Below are positions 54,255 through 62,923 of a stretch of DNA of 64,000 nt, one piece after another. Source of the stretch: Streptomyces californicus (GTDB lineage: Bacteria > Actinomycetota > Actinomycetes > Streptomycetales > Streptomycetaceae); contig NZ_JNZZ01000002.1 in NCBI RefSeq assembly GCF_000717645.1, forward strand, positions 62,001 through 126,000, in the 5' to 3' direction. Every line of letters starts with the position of its first letter. Within the stretch, counting starts at the first letter, position 1. The notes beneath the pieces are model-generated. The model did not search any database. It was not told where the DNA came from and was given only the letters and a program-made list of their open reading frames with translations. The position numbers were made by a program, and so were the translations under genes.

Positions 54255-55289
54255 ATGCCAGAGACCAGTCGCAGAGGGCTGCTGTTCGGAACCGCCGCCG
54301 TCTCCGCGGGCGCGTTCCTCACCGCCTGCACCAGCAACGAGCCCAAGAAGACCGAGTCCGCCGCCAACAGCGCCCCCGCCGGCGACGAGCCCGGCAAGGC
54401 CGTCACCATCGGCTTCGCCGGACCGCAGGCCGACCACGGCTGGCTCAACGCGATCAACGTGAACGCCAAGTCCCGGGCGGAGACGTACTCCGACGTCACC
54501 CTGGAGACCACCGAGGGCTCCAACGACACCGCCGCACAGATCGGCCAGGTCAAGACCCTCATCAACAAGAAGGTCGACGTCCTCGTCGTCCTCCCCGCCG
54601 ACGGCAAGGCGCTCACCCAGGTCGGTCTGGAGGCCATGAAGGCGGGCATCCCGGTCGTCAACCTGGACCGCGTCTTCGCCTCCCCGCAGGCGTACCGCTG
54701 CTGGGTCGGCGGAGACAACTACGGCATGGGCCTCAACGCCGGCCACTACATCGGCGAACGGCTCAAGGACAAGCGGAACGCCAAGGTCGTCGAACTCGCC
54801 GGGATCGACAACCTGGAGCTGACCAAGCAGCGCAGCCAGGGCTTCGCCGACGCCCTCAAGAACTACTCCAACATCAAGCTGGTGGCCCGTCAGGCGGCCG
54901 ACTTCACGGTCGAGTCCGGCCAGGCGAAGATGGCCCAGCTCCTCCAGGCCCAGAAGCAGTTCGACGCGCTGTGGAACCACGACGACGACCAGGGCGTGGG
55001 CGCGCTGCGCGCCATCGAGCAGGCGGGCCGCGACGAGTTCATCATGGTCGGCGGCGCCGGCGCCAAGTCCGCGATGGACGCCATCAAGGCCGACGACTCC
55101 GTCCTCAAGGCGACCGTCCTCTACCCGCCGACGATGGCCGCGTCCGCCATCGACCTGGCCCGCGCGCTCGGCCAGTCCAAGGGCGTCAGCGGACTGGCCG
55201 AGATGGAGATCCCGACCTCCCTGACCCTGTACTCCGCGGTCGTGACGAAGGACAACATCGACCAGTACCTGCCGACGGGCTTCAACTGA
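54255..55289 (+). CDS. Sugar ABC transporter substrate-binding lipoprotein, Tat-type signal
   Basis: 344 aa from ATG at 54255 (GAAGGG ten bases upstream); ATG at 54237 would add six residues. The N-terminus MPETSRRGLLFGTAAVSAGAFLTAC has a twin-arginine motif (SRRGLLFG) and a lipobox LTAC, so it should be a Tat-exported lipoprotein anchored outside the membrane. The mature part is a Peripla_BP_4 (ribose/galactose) fold: VTIGFAGPQADHGWLNAINVNAKSRAETY, DVLVVLPADGKALTQVG, IPVVNLDRVFA, and ALWNHDDDQGVGALRAI. It delivers the sugar to the permease. 96 bp after the permease, with a C-rich repeat gap. Confidence 0.94.
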   Translation: MPETSRRGLLFGTAAVSAGAFLTACTSNEPKKTESAANSAPAGDEPGKAVTIGFAGPQADHGWLNAINVNAKSRAETYSDVTLETTEGSNDTAAQIGQVKTLINKKVDVLVVLPADGKALTQVGLEAMKAGIPVVNLDRVFASPQAYRCWVGGDNYGMGLNAGHYIGERLKDKRNAKVVELAGIDNLELTKQRSQGFADALKNYSNIKLVARQAADFTVESGQAKMAQLLQAQKQFDALWNHDDDQGVGALRAIEQAGRDEFIMVGGAGAKSAMDAIKADDSVLKATVLYPPTMAASAIDLARALGQSKGVSGLAEMEIPTSLTLYSAVVTKDNIDQYLPTGFN

Positions 55290-55360
55290 CCGGGAATCCG
55301 GGGGAGGCGGCGAGCGCGTCCCCCGGCCCGTTACCGCACACCGACGAGGAGGAAGTCCGC

Positions 55361-56599
55361 ATGGCCCGTAGTCAAGAGACGGAAGCGCACGCCCCAGCTT
55401 CGCCGCCGCAGCAGCAGGCGCCGGGAACGCTCGGGGTCGGCATGGTCGGATACGCGTTCATGGGCGCCGCCCACTCCCAGGGGTGGCGCACCGCCGGACA
55501 CGTCTTCGACCTGCCTCTGCGACCCGCTCTCGCCGCGATCTGCGGACGCGACCGTGCGGCGGTCGACGCCGCCGCCGCCCGGCACGGCTGGGCGGCGGCC
55601 GAGACCGACTGGCGGGCCCTGATCGCCCGGGACGACGTCCAGCTGATCGACATCTGCACCCCCGGCGACAGCCACGCGGAGATCGCCATCGCCGCCCTGG
55701 CGGCGGGCAAGCACGTCCTGTGCGAGAAGCCGCTCGCCAACACCGTCGCCGAGGCCGAGGCCATGGTGCGCGCCGCCGAAGCGGCCGCGGCGCGCGGCGG
55801 GCGGGCGATCGTCGGGTTCAACTACCGCAAGGTGCCCGCCATCGCCTACGCCCGCCGCCTCATCGCCGAGGGCCGGCTCGGACCGCTGCGCCATGTGCGC
55901 GCCACCTACCTCCAGGACTGGCTGGTGGACCCCGCCTCCCCGCTCACCTGGCGGCTCAAGCGCGAGCACGCCGGCTCCGGCGCGCTCGGGGACCTCGGCG
56001 CGCACATCGTCGACCTCGCCCAGTACCTCTCCGGTGAGCTGCTCACCGGCGTCTCCGCCGTCTCGGAGACCTTCGTACGGGAGCGGCCCCTGCTCTCCGG
56101 GGCGTCGGCCGGGCTCTCGGGCGGCGCCGGCACGGTGGAGCGGGGCGAGGTGACCGTGGACGACGCGGCGATCTTCACCGGCCGCCTCGCCTCCGGCGCG
56201 CTCGCCTCCTTCGAGGCGACCCGGATGGCCGCCGGACGCAAGAACGCCCTGCGCCTGGAGATCAACGGGGAGCTCGGCTCGCTCGCCTTCGACCTGGAGC
56301 GGCTGAACGAACTCTCCTTCCACGACCACACCGAACCCGCCGCCACCGCGGGCTTCCGCCGCATCCTCGTCACCGAGCCCGATCACCCCTACCTGGAGGC
56401 GTGGTGGCCGCCGGGCCACGGCCTCGGCTACGAGCACACCTTCGTCCACCAGGCCCGCGACGTGGTGCGCACGATCGCCGACGGCGCCCCGGCCGTGCCC
56501 TCGTTCGCGGACGGACTCCAGGTGCAGCGGGTGCTCGCCGCCGTCGAGGAGAGCGCCGCCAAGAACTCCGTCCACACCCCGGTCCCGTCCCCGTCCTAG
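55361..56599 (+). CDS. Gfo/Idh/MocA-family oxidoreductase
   Basis: 412 aa from ATG with AGGAGGAAG upstream. After a 20-residue Ala/Pro-rich lead, the Rossmann motif is LGVGMVGYAFMGAAHSQGW (GxGxxG variant). Then ICTPGDSHAEIAIAALAAGKHVLCEKPLANTVAEAEAMV with the catalytic EKP Lys, and GFNYRKVPAIAYARRLIAEGRLGPLRHVRATYLQDW, the GFNYR typical of inositol/glucose 3-dehydrogenase relatives. It oxidises a sugar or cyclitol OH with NAD(P)+. Its neighbours suggest glycoside 3-oxidation (as ThuB in trehalose catabolism). It is 71 bp after the binding protein and 12 bp before the isomerase. Confidence 0.94.
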   Translation: MARSQETEAHAPASPPQQQAPGTLGVGMVGYAFMGAAHSQGWRTAGHVFDLPLRPALAAICGRDRAAVDAAAARHGWAAAETDWRALIARDDVQLIDICTPGDSHAEIAIAALAAGKHVLCEKPLANTVAEAEAMVRAAEAAAARGGRAIVGFNYRKVPAIAYARRLIAEGRLGPLRHVRATYLQDWLVDPASPLTWRLKREHAGSGALGDLGAHIVDLAQYLSGELLTGVSAVSETFVRERPLLSGASAGLSGGAGTVERGEVTVDDAAIFTGRLASGALASFEATRMAAGRKNALRLEINGELGSLAFDLERLNELSFHDHTEPAATAGFRRILVTEPDHPYLEAWWPPGHGLGYEHTFVHQARDVVRTIADGAPAVPSFADGLQVQRVLAAVEESAAKNSVHTPVPSPS

Positions 56600-56611
56600 G
56601 AGGCTGCCCCC

Positions 56612-57616
56612 ATGCCCCGCCCCTTCACCCTCTTCACCGGCCAGTGGGCCGACCTCCCGCTGGAGCAGGTCTGCGAGCACGCCCGGGACTTCGGCTACGA
56701 CGGACTCGAACTCGCCTGCTGGGGAGACCACTTCGAGGTCGACAAGGCGCTCTCCGACCCCGGCTACCTCGACACCCGGCGCCGACTGCTCGACAAGTAC
56801 GGGCTGAAGTGTTTCGCGATCTCCAACCACCTGGTCGGCCAGGCCGTCTGCGACCACCCGATCGACGAACGCCACCAGGGCATCGTCCCCGCCCGCATCT
56901 GGGGCGACGGCGAGGCCGAGGGCGTGCGGCAGCGCGCGGCGGCCGAGATCGCCGACACCGCGCGGGCCGCCGCCGCCTTCGGCGTGGACACCGTCGTCGG
57001 GTTCACCGGGTCCTCGATCTGGCACCTCGTCGCCATGTTCCCGCCGGTCCCGCCGCACATGATCGAACGCGGGTACGAGGACTTCGCCGAGCGCTGGAAC
57101 CCGATCCTGGACGTCTTCGACGCCGAAGGGGTGCGCTTCGCCCACGAGGTGCACCCGAGCGAGATCGCGTACGACTACTGGACCACCGAGCGGGCGCTCG
57201 AAGCGGTGGACCACCGGCCCGCGTTCGGACTGAACTTCGATCCGAGCCACTTCGTCTGGCAGGACCTCGATCCGGTCAACTTCCTCTACGACTTCCGTGA
57301 CCGGATCTACCACGTGGACTGCAAGGAGGCCCGCAAGCGCCTCGACGGCCGCAACGGCCGCCTCGGCTCGCACCTGCCCTGGGGAGACCCCCGGCGCGGC
57401 TGGGACTTCGTCTCCGCCGGCCACGGCGACGTGCCGTGGGAGGACATCTTCCGGATGCTGCGGTCCATCGGCTACGAGGGCCCCGTCTCCGTCGAGTGGG
57501 AGGACGCCGGCATGGACCGGCTGACCGGCGCGCCGGAAGCGCTTGCGGGGCTCAAGCGGTTCGACTTCGACCCGCCCGCGGCCTCCTTCGACGCGGCCTT
57601 CGGCGGCGGCGAGTAG
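56612..57616 (+). CDS. Sugar phosphate isomerase/epimerase-type TIM barrel
   Basis: 334 aa from ATG, with AGGAGG eight bases upstream that overlaps the previous stop. AP-endonuclease-2/xylose-isomerase-like pattern: [79 protein letters not shown] (metal Glu), [12 protein letters not shown] (Asp/His), YHVDCKEAR and [11 protein letters not shown] (last metal Glu). Metal ligands of this family are all present. It could isomerise or epimerise the oxidised sugar, or act as a C2-eliminase on 3-keto glycosides, as some related TIM-barrel proteins do; this last is inference. Confidence 0.92.
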   Translation: MPRPFTLFTGQWADLPLEQVCEHARDFGYDGLELACWGDHFEVDKALSDPGYLDTRRRLLDKYGLKCFAISNHLVGQAVCDHPIDERHQGIVPARIWGDGEAEGVRQRAAAEIADTARAAAAFGVDTVVGFTGSSIWHLVAMFPPVPPHMIERGYEDFAERWNPILDVFDAEGVRFAHEVHPSEIAYDYWTTERALEAVDHRPAFGLNFDPSHFVWQDLDPVNFLYDFRDRIYHVDCKEARKRLDGRNGRLGSHLPWGDPRRGWDFVSAGHGDVPWEDIFRMLRSIGYEGPVSVEWEDAGMDRLTGAPEALAGLKRFDFDPPAASFDAAFGGGE

Positions 57617-57652
57617 CACGGGCCTACCATGCCCCGGGGCGCGTGATCCACA

Positions 57653-57688
57653 TATCGGGCACCTGCCCCCGGGGCTGCCTCGCCGTGC
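57653..57688 (+). terminator. Weak inverted repeat downstream of the isomerase gene
   Basis: 7-bp arms CGGGCAC (57653-57659) and GTGCCCG (57682-57688), the enclosed 22 nt also G/C-rich. It may end the ABC-isomerase transcript 37 bp after its stop, or merely attenuate it ahead of the large secreted-protein gene. Confidence 0.35.
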
Positions 57689-57907
57689 CCGGAAACCGCT
57701 TTGTCCTGGCGGAAGAGGAAGTTCGACCCAACCGCCGCACAAGGGCTTTCGGTCACGGACGAACAGGTCTACCGTCCACCACGTGTACACGACATGACTC
57801 GCGTCACCGGGGTCACCCCTGGCCCCGGCGTCGCACGCGCGGCAGTCCCCGCGCGGCACGGCACGGCTACACCCGCCCGTACAACCGGCACTCTCCGGAG
57901 GACCTAC

Positions 57908-60900
57908 GTGCACAGAACAAGAAAGCGGATCCCGGCCCGGACCCGCGTACGCAAGACGCTCGCGCTGTTCACCGGCGGCCTGCTCGCCGCCACGGCCCTG
58001 ACCCTCGGCTCCGCCCCCGGAGCCACCGCCCACCCCGGCCACCCCGGGCAGGACGAGCCCGTGGCGGAGGACTTCCAGCAGGTCACCCTCGCCAAGGGCG
58101 CGGCGGAGACCGGCGAGCCCATGTCGCTCGCCGTCCTCCCCGACCGCAGCGTGCTCCACACCTCACGCAACGGCGAGCTGCGCATCACCGACAGCGCCGG
58201 CAACACCCGGATCTCCGGCACGCTCCCCGTGTACACGCACGACGAGGAGGGCCTCCAAGGCGTCGGCGTCGACCCCGACTTCGCCGAGAACCGGGCCATC
58301 TACCTCTTCTACGCGCCCCCGCTCGACACCCCCGCCGGCGACGCGCCGGAGACCGGGACCGCCGCCGACTTCGCCAAGTTCGACGGCGTCAACCGGCTCT
58401 CCCGCTTCGTCCTCAACGAGGACGGCACCCTCGACAACGCCAGCGAGAAGAAGGTGCTGGACGTCGCCACCTCGCGCGGCACCTGCTGCCACGTCGGCGG
58501 TGACATCGACTTCGACGCCGACGGCAACCTCTACCTCTCCACCGGCGACGACACCAACCCGTTCGCCTCCGACGGCTTCACCCCGATCGACGAACGCCCC
58601 GACCGCAACCCGGCGTTCGACGCCCGCCGCACCTCGGGCAACACCAACGACCTGCGCGGCAAGATCCTCCGCATCAAGGTCGCCGAGGACGGCTCGTACA
58701 CCGTCCCCGAGGGCAACCTCTTCGCGCCGGGCACGGACAAGACCCGCCCCGAGATCTACGCGATGGGCTTCCGCAACCCCTTCCGCTTCTCCGTGGACAA
58801 GGCCACCGGCAACCTGTACGTCGGTGACTACGGCCCCGACGCGGGCGCCGCCGACCCCCAACGCGGCCCCGCCGGCAAGGTCGAGTTCGCCCGGGTGACG
58901 AAGGCCGCCAACTTCGGCTGGCCCTTCTGCGTCGGCGCCAACGAGCCGTACATCGACTACGACTTCGCCACCAAGACCTCCGGTGCCGCCTTCGACTGCG
59001 CCGCCCCGAAGAACGAGTCCCCGCACAACACCGGTCTCGTCGACCTGCCGCCGGCCCAGGCCGCGTGGATCCCCTACGACGGCGGCTCGGTCCCCGAGTT
59101 CGGCACCGGATCCGAGTCCCCTATGGGCGGCCCCGTCTACCGCTACGACGCGGACCTCGACTCCCCGGTCAAGTTCCCCGAGGCGTACGACGGCGACTTC
59201 TTCGCCGGCGAGTTCGGCCGCAAGTGGATCAAGCGCATCGAGCAGGACGCCGACGGCGCCGTCCAGTCCATCAACGACGTGCCGTGGTCCGGCACCCAGA
59301 TCATGGACATGGCGTTCGGCCCGGACGGGGCGCTGTACGTCCTCGACTACGGCCTCGCCTGGTTCGGCGGCGACGAGAACTCCGCGCTTTACCGGATCGA
59401 GAACGCCACCGGAGGCCGCTCGCCCATCGCGGAGGCGTCGGCGAACAAGACCTCGGGCACCGCGCCGCTGAAGGTGAAGTTCTCCTCGGCCGGCACGGCG
59501 GACGGCGACGGCGACCCGCTGACCTACGCATGGGACTTCGGTGACGGCGGCACCTCGACGGCCGCCGACCCCACCTACACGTACAAGAAGAACGGCACCT
59601 ACACCGCCACCGTCACCGCGAAGGACCCGACCGGCCGCACCGGCTCCGCCAGCGTCCACGTCACCGTCGGCAACACCGCCCCGACCGTGGAACTGGTGCT
59701 CCCCGAGGACGGGCAGCTCTTCGAGTTCGGCGACGCCGTGCCGTTCAAGGTGAACGTCAGCGACCCGGAGGACGGGACCATCGACTGCACCGAGGTCGAG
59801 GTCAAGTTCACGCTGGGCCACGACAGCCACGGCCACGACATCACCACCGAACACGGCTGTGAAGGCACCATCAAGACCGCCATGGAAGGCGGCCACGACC
59901 CCAACGCCAACATCTACGGCGGCATCTCGGCCTCCTACACCGACAACGGCGGTGGCGGCCAGGCCAAGCTGACCGGCAAGGACGCCTCCCGGCTCCAGCC
60001 CAGGCACCGCCAGGCCGAGCACTATGACGCCTCCTCCGGCGTCACCACCCCGAGCAAGTCCAGCGCCCACGGCGGCAAGACGGTCGGCGACATCCACAAC
60101 GACGACTGGATCTCCTTCAAGACCTATGTCCTCGGCAACACCAGCAAGCTCACCGCCCGGATCTCCTCGGCCGGCTCCGGCGGCTTCCTCGAAGTGCGCA
60201 CCGGATCGCCCACCGGCAAGATCCTCGGCTCCGGGCCCGTCCCGGTGACCGGCAGCTGGGACACCTTCCAGGACATCGACATCCCGCTGCGGGGCGCCCC
60301 CAAGAAGCAGACCGAACTCTTCCTCGTCTTCAAGGGCGGCGACGGCGCCCTCTACGACATCGACGACTTCGAACTCTCCGACTCCCCGGTCGACCGGACC
60401 GCCAAGCGCGTCCTGGTCTTCTCCAAGACCGCCGGCTTCCGCCACGACTCGATCCCCGCGGGCATCGAGGCCCTGAAGGAGATCGGCAAGGACACCGGCA
60501 TCACGGTCGACTCCACCGAGTCCGCCGCCCAGTTCACCACCAGCAACCTGGCCCGCTACGACGCCGTCGCCTTCCTCTCCACCACCGGCGACGTCCTCAA
60601 CGCCGAACAGCAGAAGGCGTTCGAGAACTACGTGGCCACCGGCGGCGGTTACGTCGGCATCCACGCGGCCGCCGACACCGAGTACGACTGGGAGTTCTAC
60701 GGCGGCCTCGTCGGCGCCTACTTCGACTCCCACCCGCAGATCCAGCCCGCCACCGTCCGCGTGGAGGACCACGACCACCCCGCCACCGCCCACCTCGACG
60801 ACGAGTGGCAGCGCACCGACGAGTGGTACAACTACCGCACCAACCCCCGGGACAAGGCCAAGGTTCTCGCCACCCTGGACGAGACCACCTACACCGGCGG

Positions 60901-61627
60901 GAACATGAAGGGCGACCACCCGATCTCCTGGTGCCAGACCTACCAGGGCGGCCGCTCCTTCTACACCGGACTCGGCCACACCAAGGAGTCCTACGCCGAA
61001 CCGGCCTTCCGCAGCCACGTCCTGGGCGGACTGCGCTACGCCACCGGTCAGGTCAAGGCCGACTGCAAGCCCGACACCGATTACCGGCCGATCTTCAACG
61101 GAAAGACGCTGGAGGGCTGGAAGCAGGCGGGTCCGGGGAAGTTCTCCGTCAAGGACGGCGCCCTGCACTCCGAGGGCGGCATGGGCCTGCTCACCTACCA
61201 GGCGAAGGAGCTGACGTCGTACTCGCTGAAGCTCGACTGGAAGATGGCCGGCGATGACAACTCCGGTGTCTTCGTGGGCTTCCCGGAGTCCGACGACCCG
61301 TGGTCGGCCGTCAACAACGGGTACGAGATCCAGATCGACGCGACCGACGCCGCCGACCGCACCACCGGCGCCGTCTACACGTTCAAGTCCGCGAACATCA
61401 AGGCCCGCGACCGCGTCCTGCGGCCCCCGGGCCAGTGGAACAGCTACGAGATCAAGGTCCAGGGCGAACGTCTGCAGGTCTTCCTCAACGGAGCGAAGAT
61501 CAACGACTTCACCAACACCGACCCGGCCCGCAGCCTGAAGGACGGCTACATCGGCCTCCAGAACCACGGAGCCGACGACCAGGTGTCCTTCCGGAACATC
61601 CACCTGAAGGAGCTGCCCCCGAAGTAG
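57908..61627 (+). CDS. Large secreted multidomain protein: GSDH beta-propeller, PKD, CBM6, ThuA, DUF1080
   Basis: 1239 aa from GTG with GGAGGA five bases upstream (57896-57902); an earlier frame start has no ribosome site. The signal peptide (about 1-42) has an RKTLALFTGGLLAATALTLGSAPGATA core. Domain order: glucose/sorbosone-dehydrogenase-like beta-propeller (65-500; YAMGFRNPFRFSVD, VGDYGPDAG); PKD (508-590; YAWDFGDGGTSTAADPTYTY); CBM6 (about 698-828; QAEHYDASSG); ThuA (831-1048; VLVFSKTAGFRHDSIPAG, GYVGIHAAADTEYDWEFYGGLVG); DUF1080/3-keto-disaccharide hydrolase (1057-1239; FNGKTLEGWKQAG, SGVFVGFPESDDPW, GYEIQIDA). It should act outside the cell on plant or fungal glycosides, feeding the ABC importer. 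The full domain set in one chain is notable. Confidence 0.93.
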   Translation: MHRTRKRIPARTRVRKTLALFTGGLLAATALTLGSAPGATAHPGHPGQDEPVAEDFQQVTLAKGAAETGEPMSLAVLPDRSVLHTSRNGELRITDSAGNTRISGTLPVYTHDEEGLQGVGVDPDFAENRAIYLFYAPPLDTPAGDAPETGTAADFAKFDGVNRLSRFVLNEDGTLDNASEKKVLDVATSRGTCCHVGGDIDFDADGNLYLSTGDDTNPFASDGFTPIDERPDRNPAFDARRTSGNTNDLRGKILRIKVAEDGSYTVPEGNLFAPGTDKTRPEIYAMGFRNPFRFSVDKATGNLYVGDYGPDAGAADPQRGPAGKVEFARVTKAANFGWPFCVGANEPYIDYDFATKTSGAAFDCAAPKNESPHNTGLVDLPPAQAAWIPYDGGSVPEFGTGSESPMGGPVYRYDADLDSPVKFPEAYDGDFFAGEFGRKWIKRIEQDADGAVQSINDVPWSGTQIMDMAFGPDGALYVLDYGLAWFGGDENSALYRIENATGGRSPIAEASANKTSGTAPLKVKFSSAGTADGDGDPLTYAWDFGDGGTSTAADPTYTYKKNGTYTATVTAKDPTGRTGSASVHVTVGNTAPTVELVLPEDGQLFEFGDAVPFKVNVSDPEDGTIDCTEVEVKFTLGHDSHGHDITTEHGCEGTIKTAMEGGHDPNANIYGGISASYTDNGGGGQAKLTGKDASRLQPRHRQAEHYDASSGVTTPSKSSAHGGKTVGDIHNDDWISFKTYVLGNTSKLTARISSAGSGGFLEVRTGSPTGKILGSGPVPVTGSWDTFQDIDIPLRGAPKKQTELFLVFKGGDGALYDIDDFELSDSPVDRTAKRVLVFSKTAGFRHDSIPAGIEALKEIGKDTGITVDSTESAAQFTTSNLARYDAVAFLSTTGDVLNAEQQKAFENYVATGGGYVGIHAAADTEYDWEFYGGLVGAYFDSHPQIQPATVRVEDHDHPATAHLDDEWQRTDEWYNYRTNPRDKAKVLATLDETTYTGGNMKGDHPISWCQTYQGGRSFYTGLGHTKESYAEPAFRSHVLGGLRYATGQVKADCKPDTDYRPIFNGKTLEGWKQAGPGKFSVKDGALHSEGGMGLLTYQAKELTSYSLKLDWKMAGDDNSGVFVGFPESDDPWSAVNNGYEIQIDATDAADRTTGAVYTFKSANIKARDRVLRPPGQWNSYEIKVQGERLQVFLNGAKINDFTNTDPARSLKDGYIGLQNHGADDQVSFRNIHLKELPPK

Positions 61628-61645
61628 GGCGGCCGCTCCTGCCGG

Positions 61646-61682
61646 CGGCGGGCGGGGAAGCACGCGCCTTCCCCGCCCGCCG
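61646..61682 (+). terminator. Strong terminator after the secreted multidomain gene
   Basis: Perfect 15-bp arms 61646-61660 and 61668-61682 with a 7-nt loop, 18 bp after the stop codon. The strongest hairpin in the window; it separates the sugar locus from the next unit. Confidence 0.8.
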
Positions 61683-61720
61683 TCCCCCGACCCGATCCAC
61701 CCGCCCCTGGGAGGCAGCCC

Positions 61721-62923
61721 GTGACCGCTCACGCCGACCGTGAAGGCCGCACCGACGCACCGGACCGCACCGGCACCCCGCGCACCTCGCGGGCCCCCGG
61801 CCTCACGGGCCCCGCGGGACGCACCGGCGTCTGGTTCATCGGAGCACGCGGCTCCGTGGCGACCACCGCCACCGCGGGCTGCGCCGCCATCGCCGCCGGG
61901 CTGCACCCGCCGACCGGCATGGTCACCGAGACGCCTCCCTTCACCGACACCGGCCTGCCCGCCCTGACGAGCCTGGTCTTCGGCGGCCACGACACCCTCG
62001 ACTGCCCCCTCTCCAAACGGGCCGAGGCGCTCGCCGACGGCGGCGTGCTCCCGCACGGCCTTCCGTCCGCCGTGCGGGCCGAACTCGACGTCGCCGACGC
62101 CGAGATCCGCCCGGGCGGTCCGTTCCCCGGGGACACCCGCACCGACGAGGAACTCATCGCCGCGTTCGCCGCCGACCTCACCGACTTCACCCGCCGCCAC
62201 GGCCTGGCCCGCACGGTCGTCGTCAACGTCGCCTCCACGGAACCCGCCCCCGGCCCCGACGACCCCCGGCTGCCCGCCAGCTCCCTCTACGCGGCCGCCG
62301 CCCTGCGCGCCGGCTGCCCCTACGCCAACTTCACCCCCTCCACCGGGCTGCGCACCCCCGCGCTCACCGACGCCGTCGCCTCCAGTGGACTTCCCCACGC
62401 CGGGCGCGACGGCAAGACCGGCCAGACGCTGCTCCGCTCCGTACTCGCCCCGATGTTCCTCCAGCGCGCCCTCGCCGTACGGGCGTGGTCCGGGTCGAAC
62501 CTGCTGGGCGGCGGGGACGGGGCGGCGCTGGCCGATCCCGCGGCGGCCGCCGCGAAGAACGCCGGAAAGGAACGCGTCCTCGCCGACACCTTCGGCGCCG
62601 CCCCCGAGGGCGAGGTGCACATCGACGACGTGCCCGCCATGGGGGACTGGAAGACCGCCTGGGACCACATCGCCTTCGACGGCTTCCTCGGCTCCCGCAT
62701 GATCCTCCAGACCATCTGGCAGGGCTGCGACTCCGCCCTCGCCGCCCCGCTGGTCCTGGACCTCGCCCGGCTGCTCGCCCGCGCCCACGAGGCCGGGATC
62801 AGCGGCCCCCTGCCGGAGCTGGGCTTCTACTTCAAGGACCCGGACGGCGGCACGTCGGCGGCGCTCGCCGAGCAGTACGCCGCGTTGCTCGGCTTCGCCG
62901 AGCGGCTGCGGGGCCGGGCATGA
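61721..62923 (+). CDS. Myo-inositol-1-phosphate-synthase-like protein
   Basis: 400 aa from GTG with GGGAGG six bases upstream. NAD motif VWFIGARGSVATTATAGCAAI near residue 37. Family signatures: PYANFTPSTGLRTPAL, GRDGKTGQTLLRSVLAPMF (the D-x-K-T/S-GQT motif), AWSGSNLLGGGDGAALADP and WQGCDSALAAPLVLDLARLL. Inositol-phosphate synthases turn glucose 6-phosphate into inositol 1-phosphate by an NAD-dependent oxidation-aldol-reduction. In Streptomyces a divergent paralogue sits beside an ebo/SCO3242-type prenyltransferase, as here, so this copy may serve a secondary pathway. The stop overlaps the next start (ATGA). Confidence 0.9.
   Translation: MTAHADREGRTDAPDRTGTPRTSRAPGLTGPAGRTGVWFIGARGSVATTATAGCAAIAAGLHPPTGMVTETPPFTDTGLPALTSLVFGGHDTLDCPLSKRAEALADGGVLPHGLPSAVRAELDVADAEIRPGGPFPGDTRTDEELIAAFAADLTDFTRRHGLARTVVVNVASTEPAPGPDDPRLPASSLYAAAALRAGCPYANFTPSTGLRTPALTDAVASSGLPHAGRDGKTGQTLLRSVLAPMFLQRALAVRAWSGSNLLGGGDGAALADPAAAAAKNAGKERVLADTFGAAPEGEVHIDDVPAMGDWKTAWDHIAFDGFLGSRMILQTIWQGCDSALAAPLVLDLARLLARAHEAGISGPLPELGFYFKDPDGGTSAALAEQYAALLGFAERLRGRA

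Noticed and set aside
61646..61682. Attachment site or mobile-element end
   Set aside because: A compact perfect hairpin 18 bp after a stop codon is better explained as a terminator; there is no integrase or tRNA nearby.
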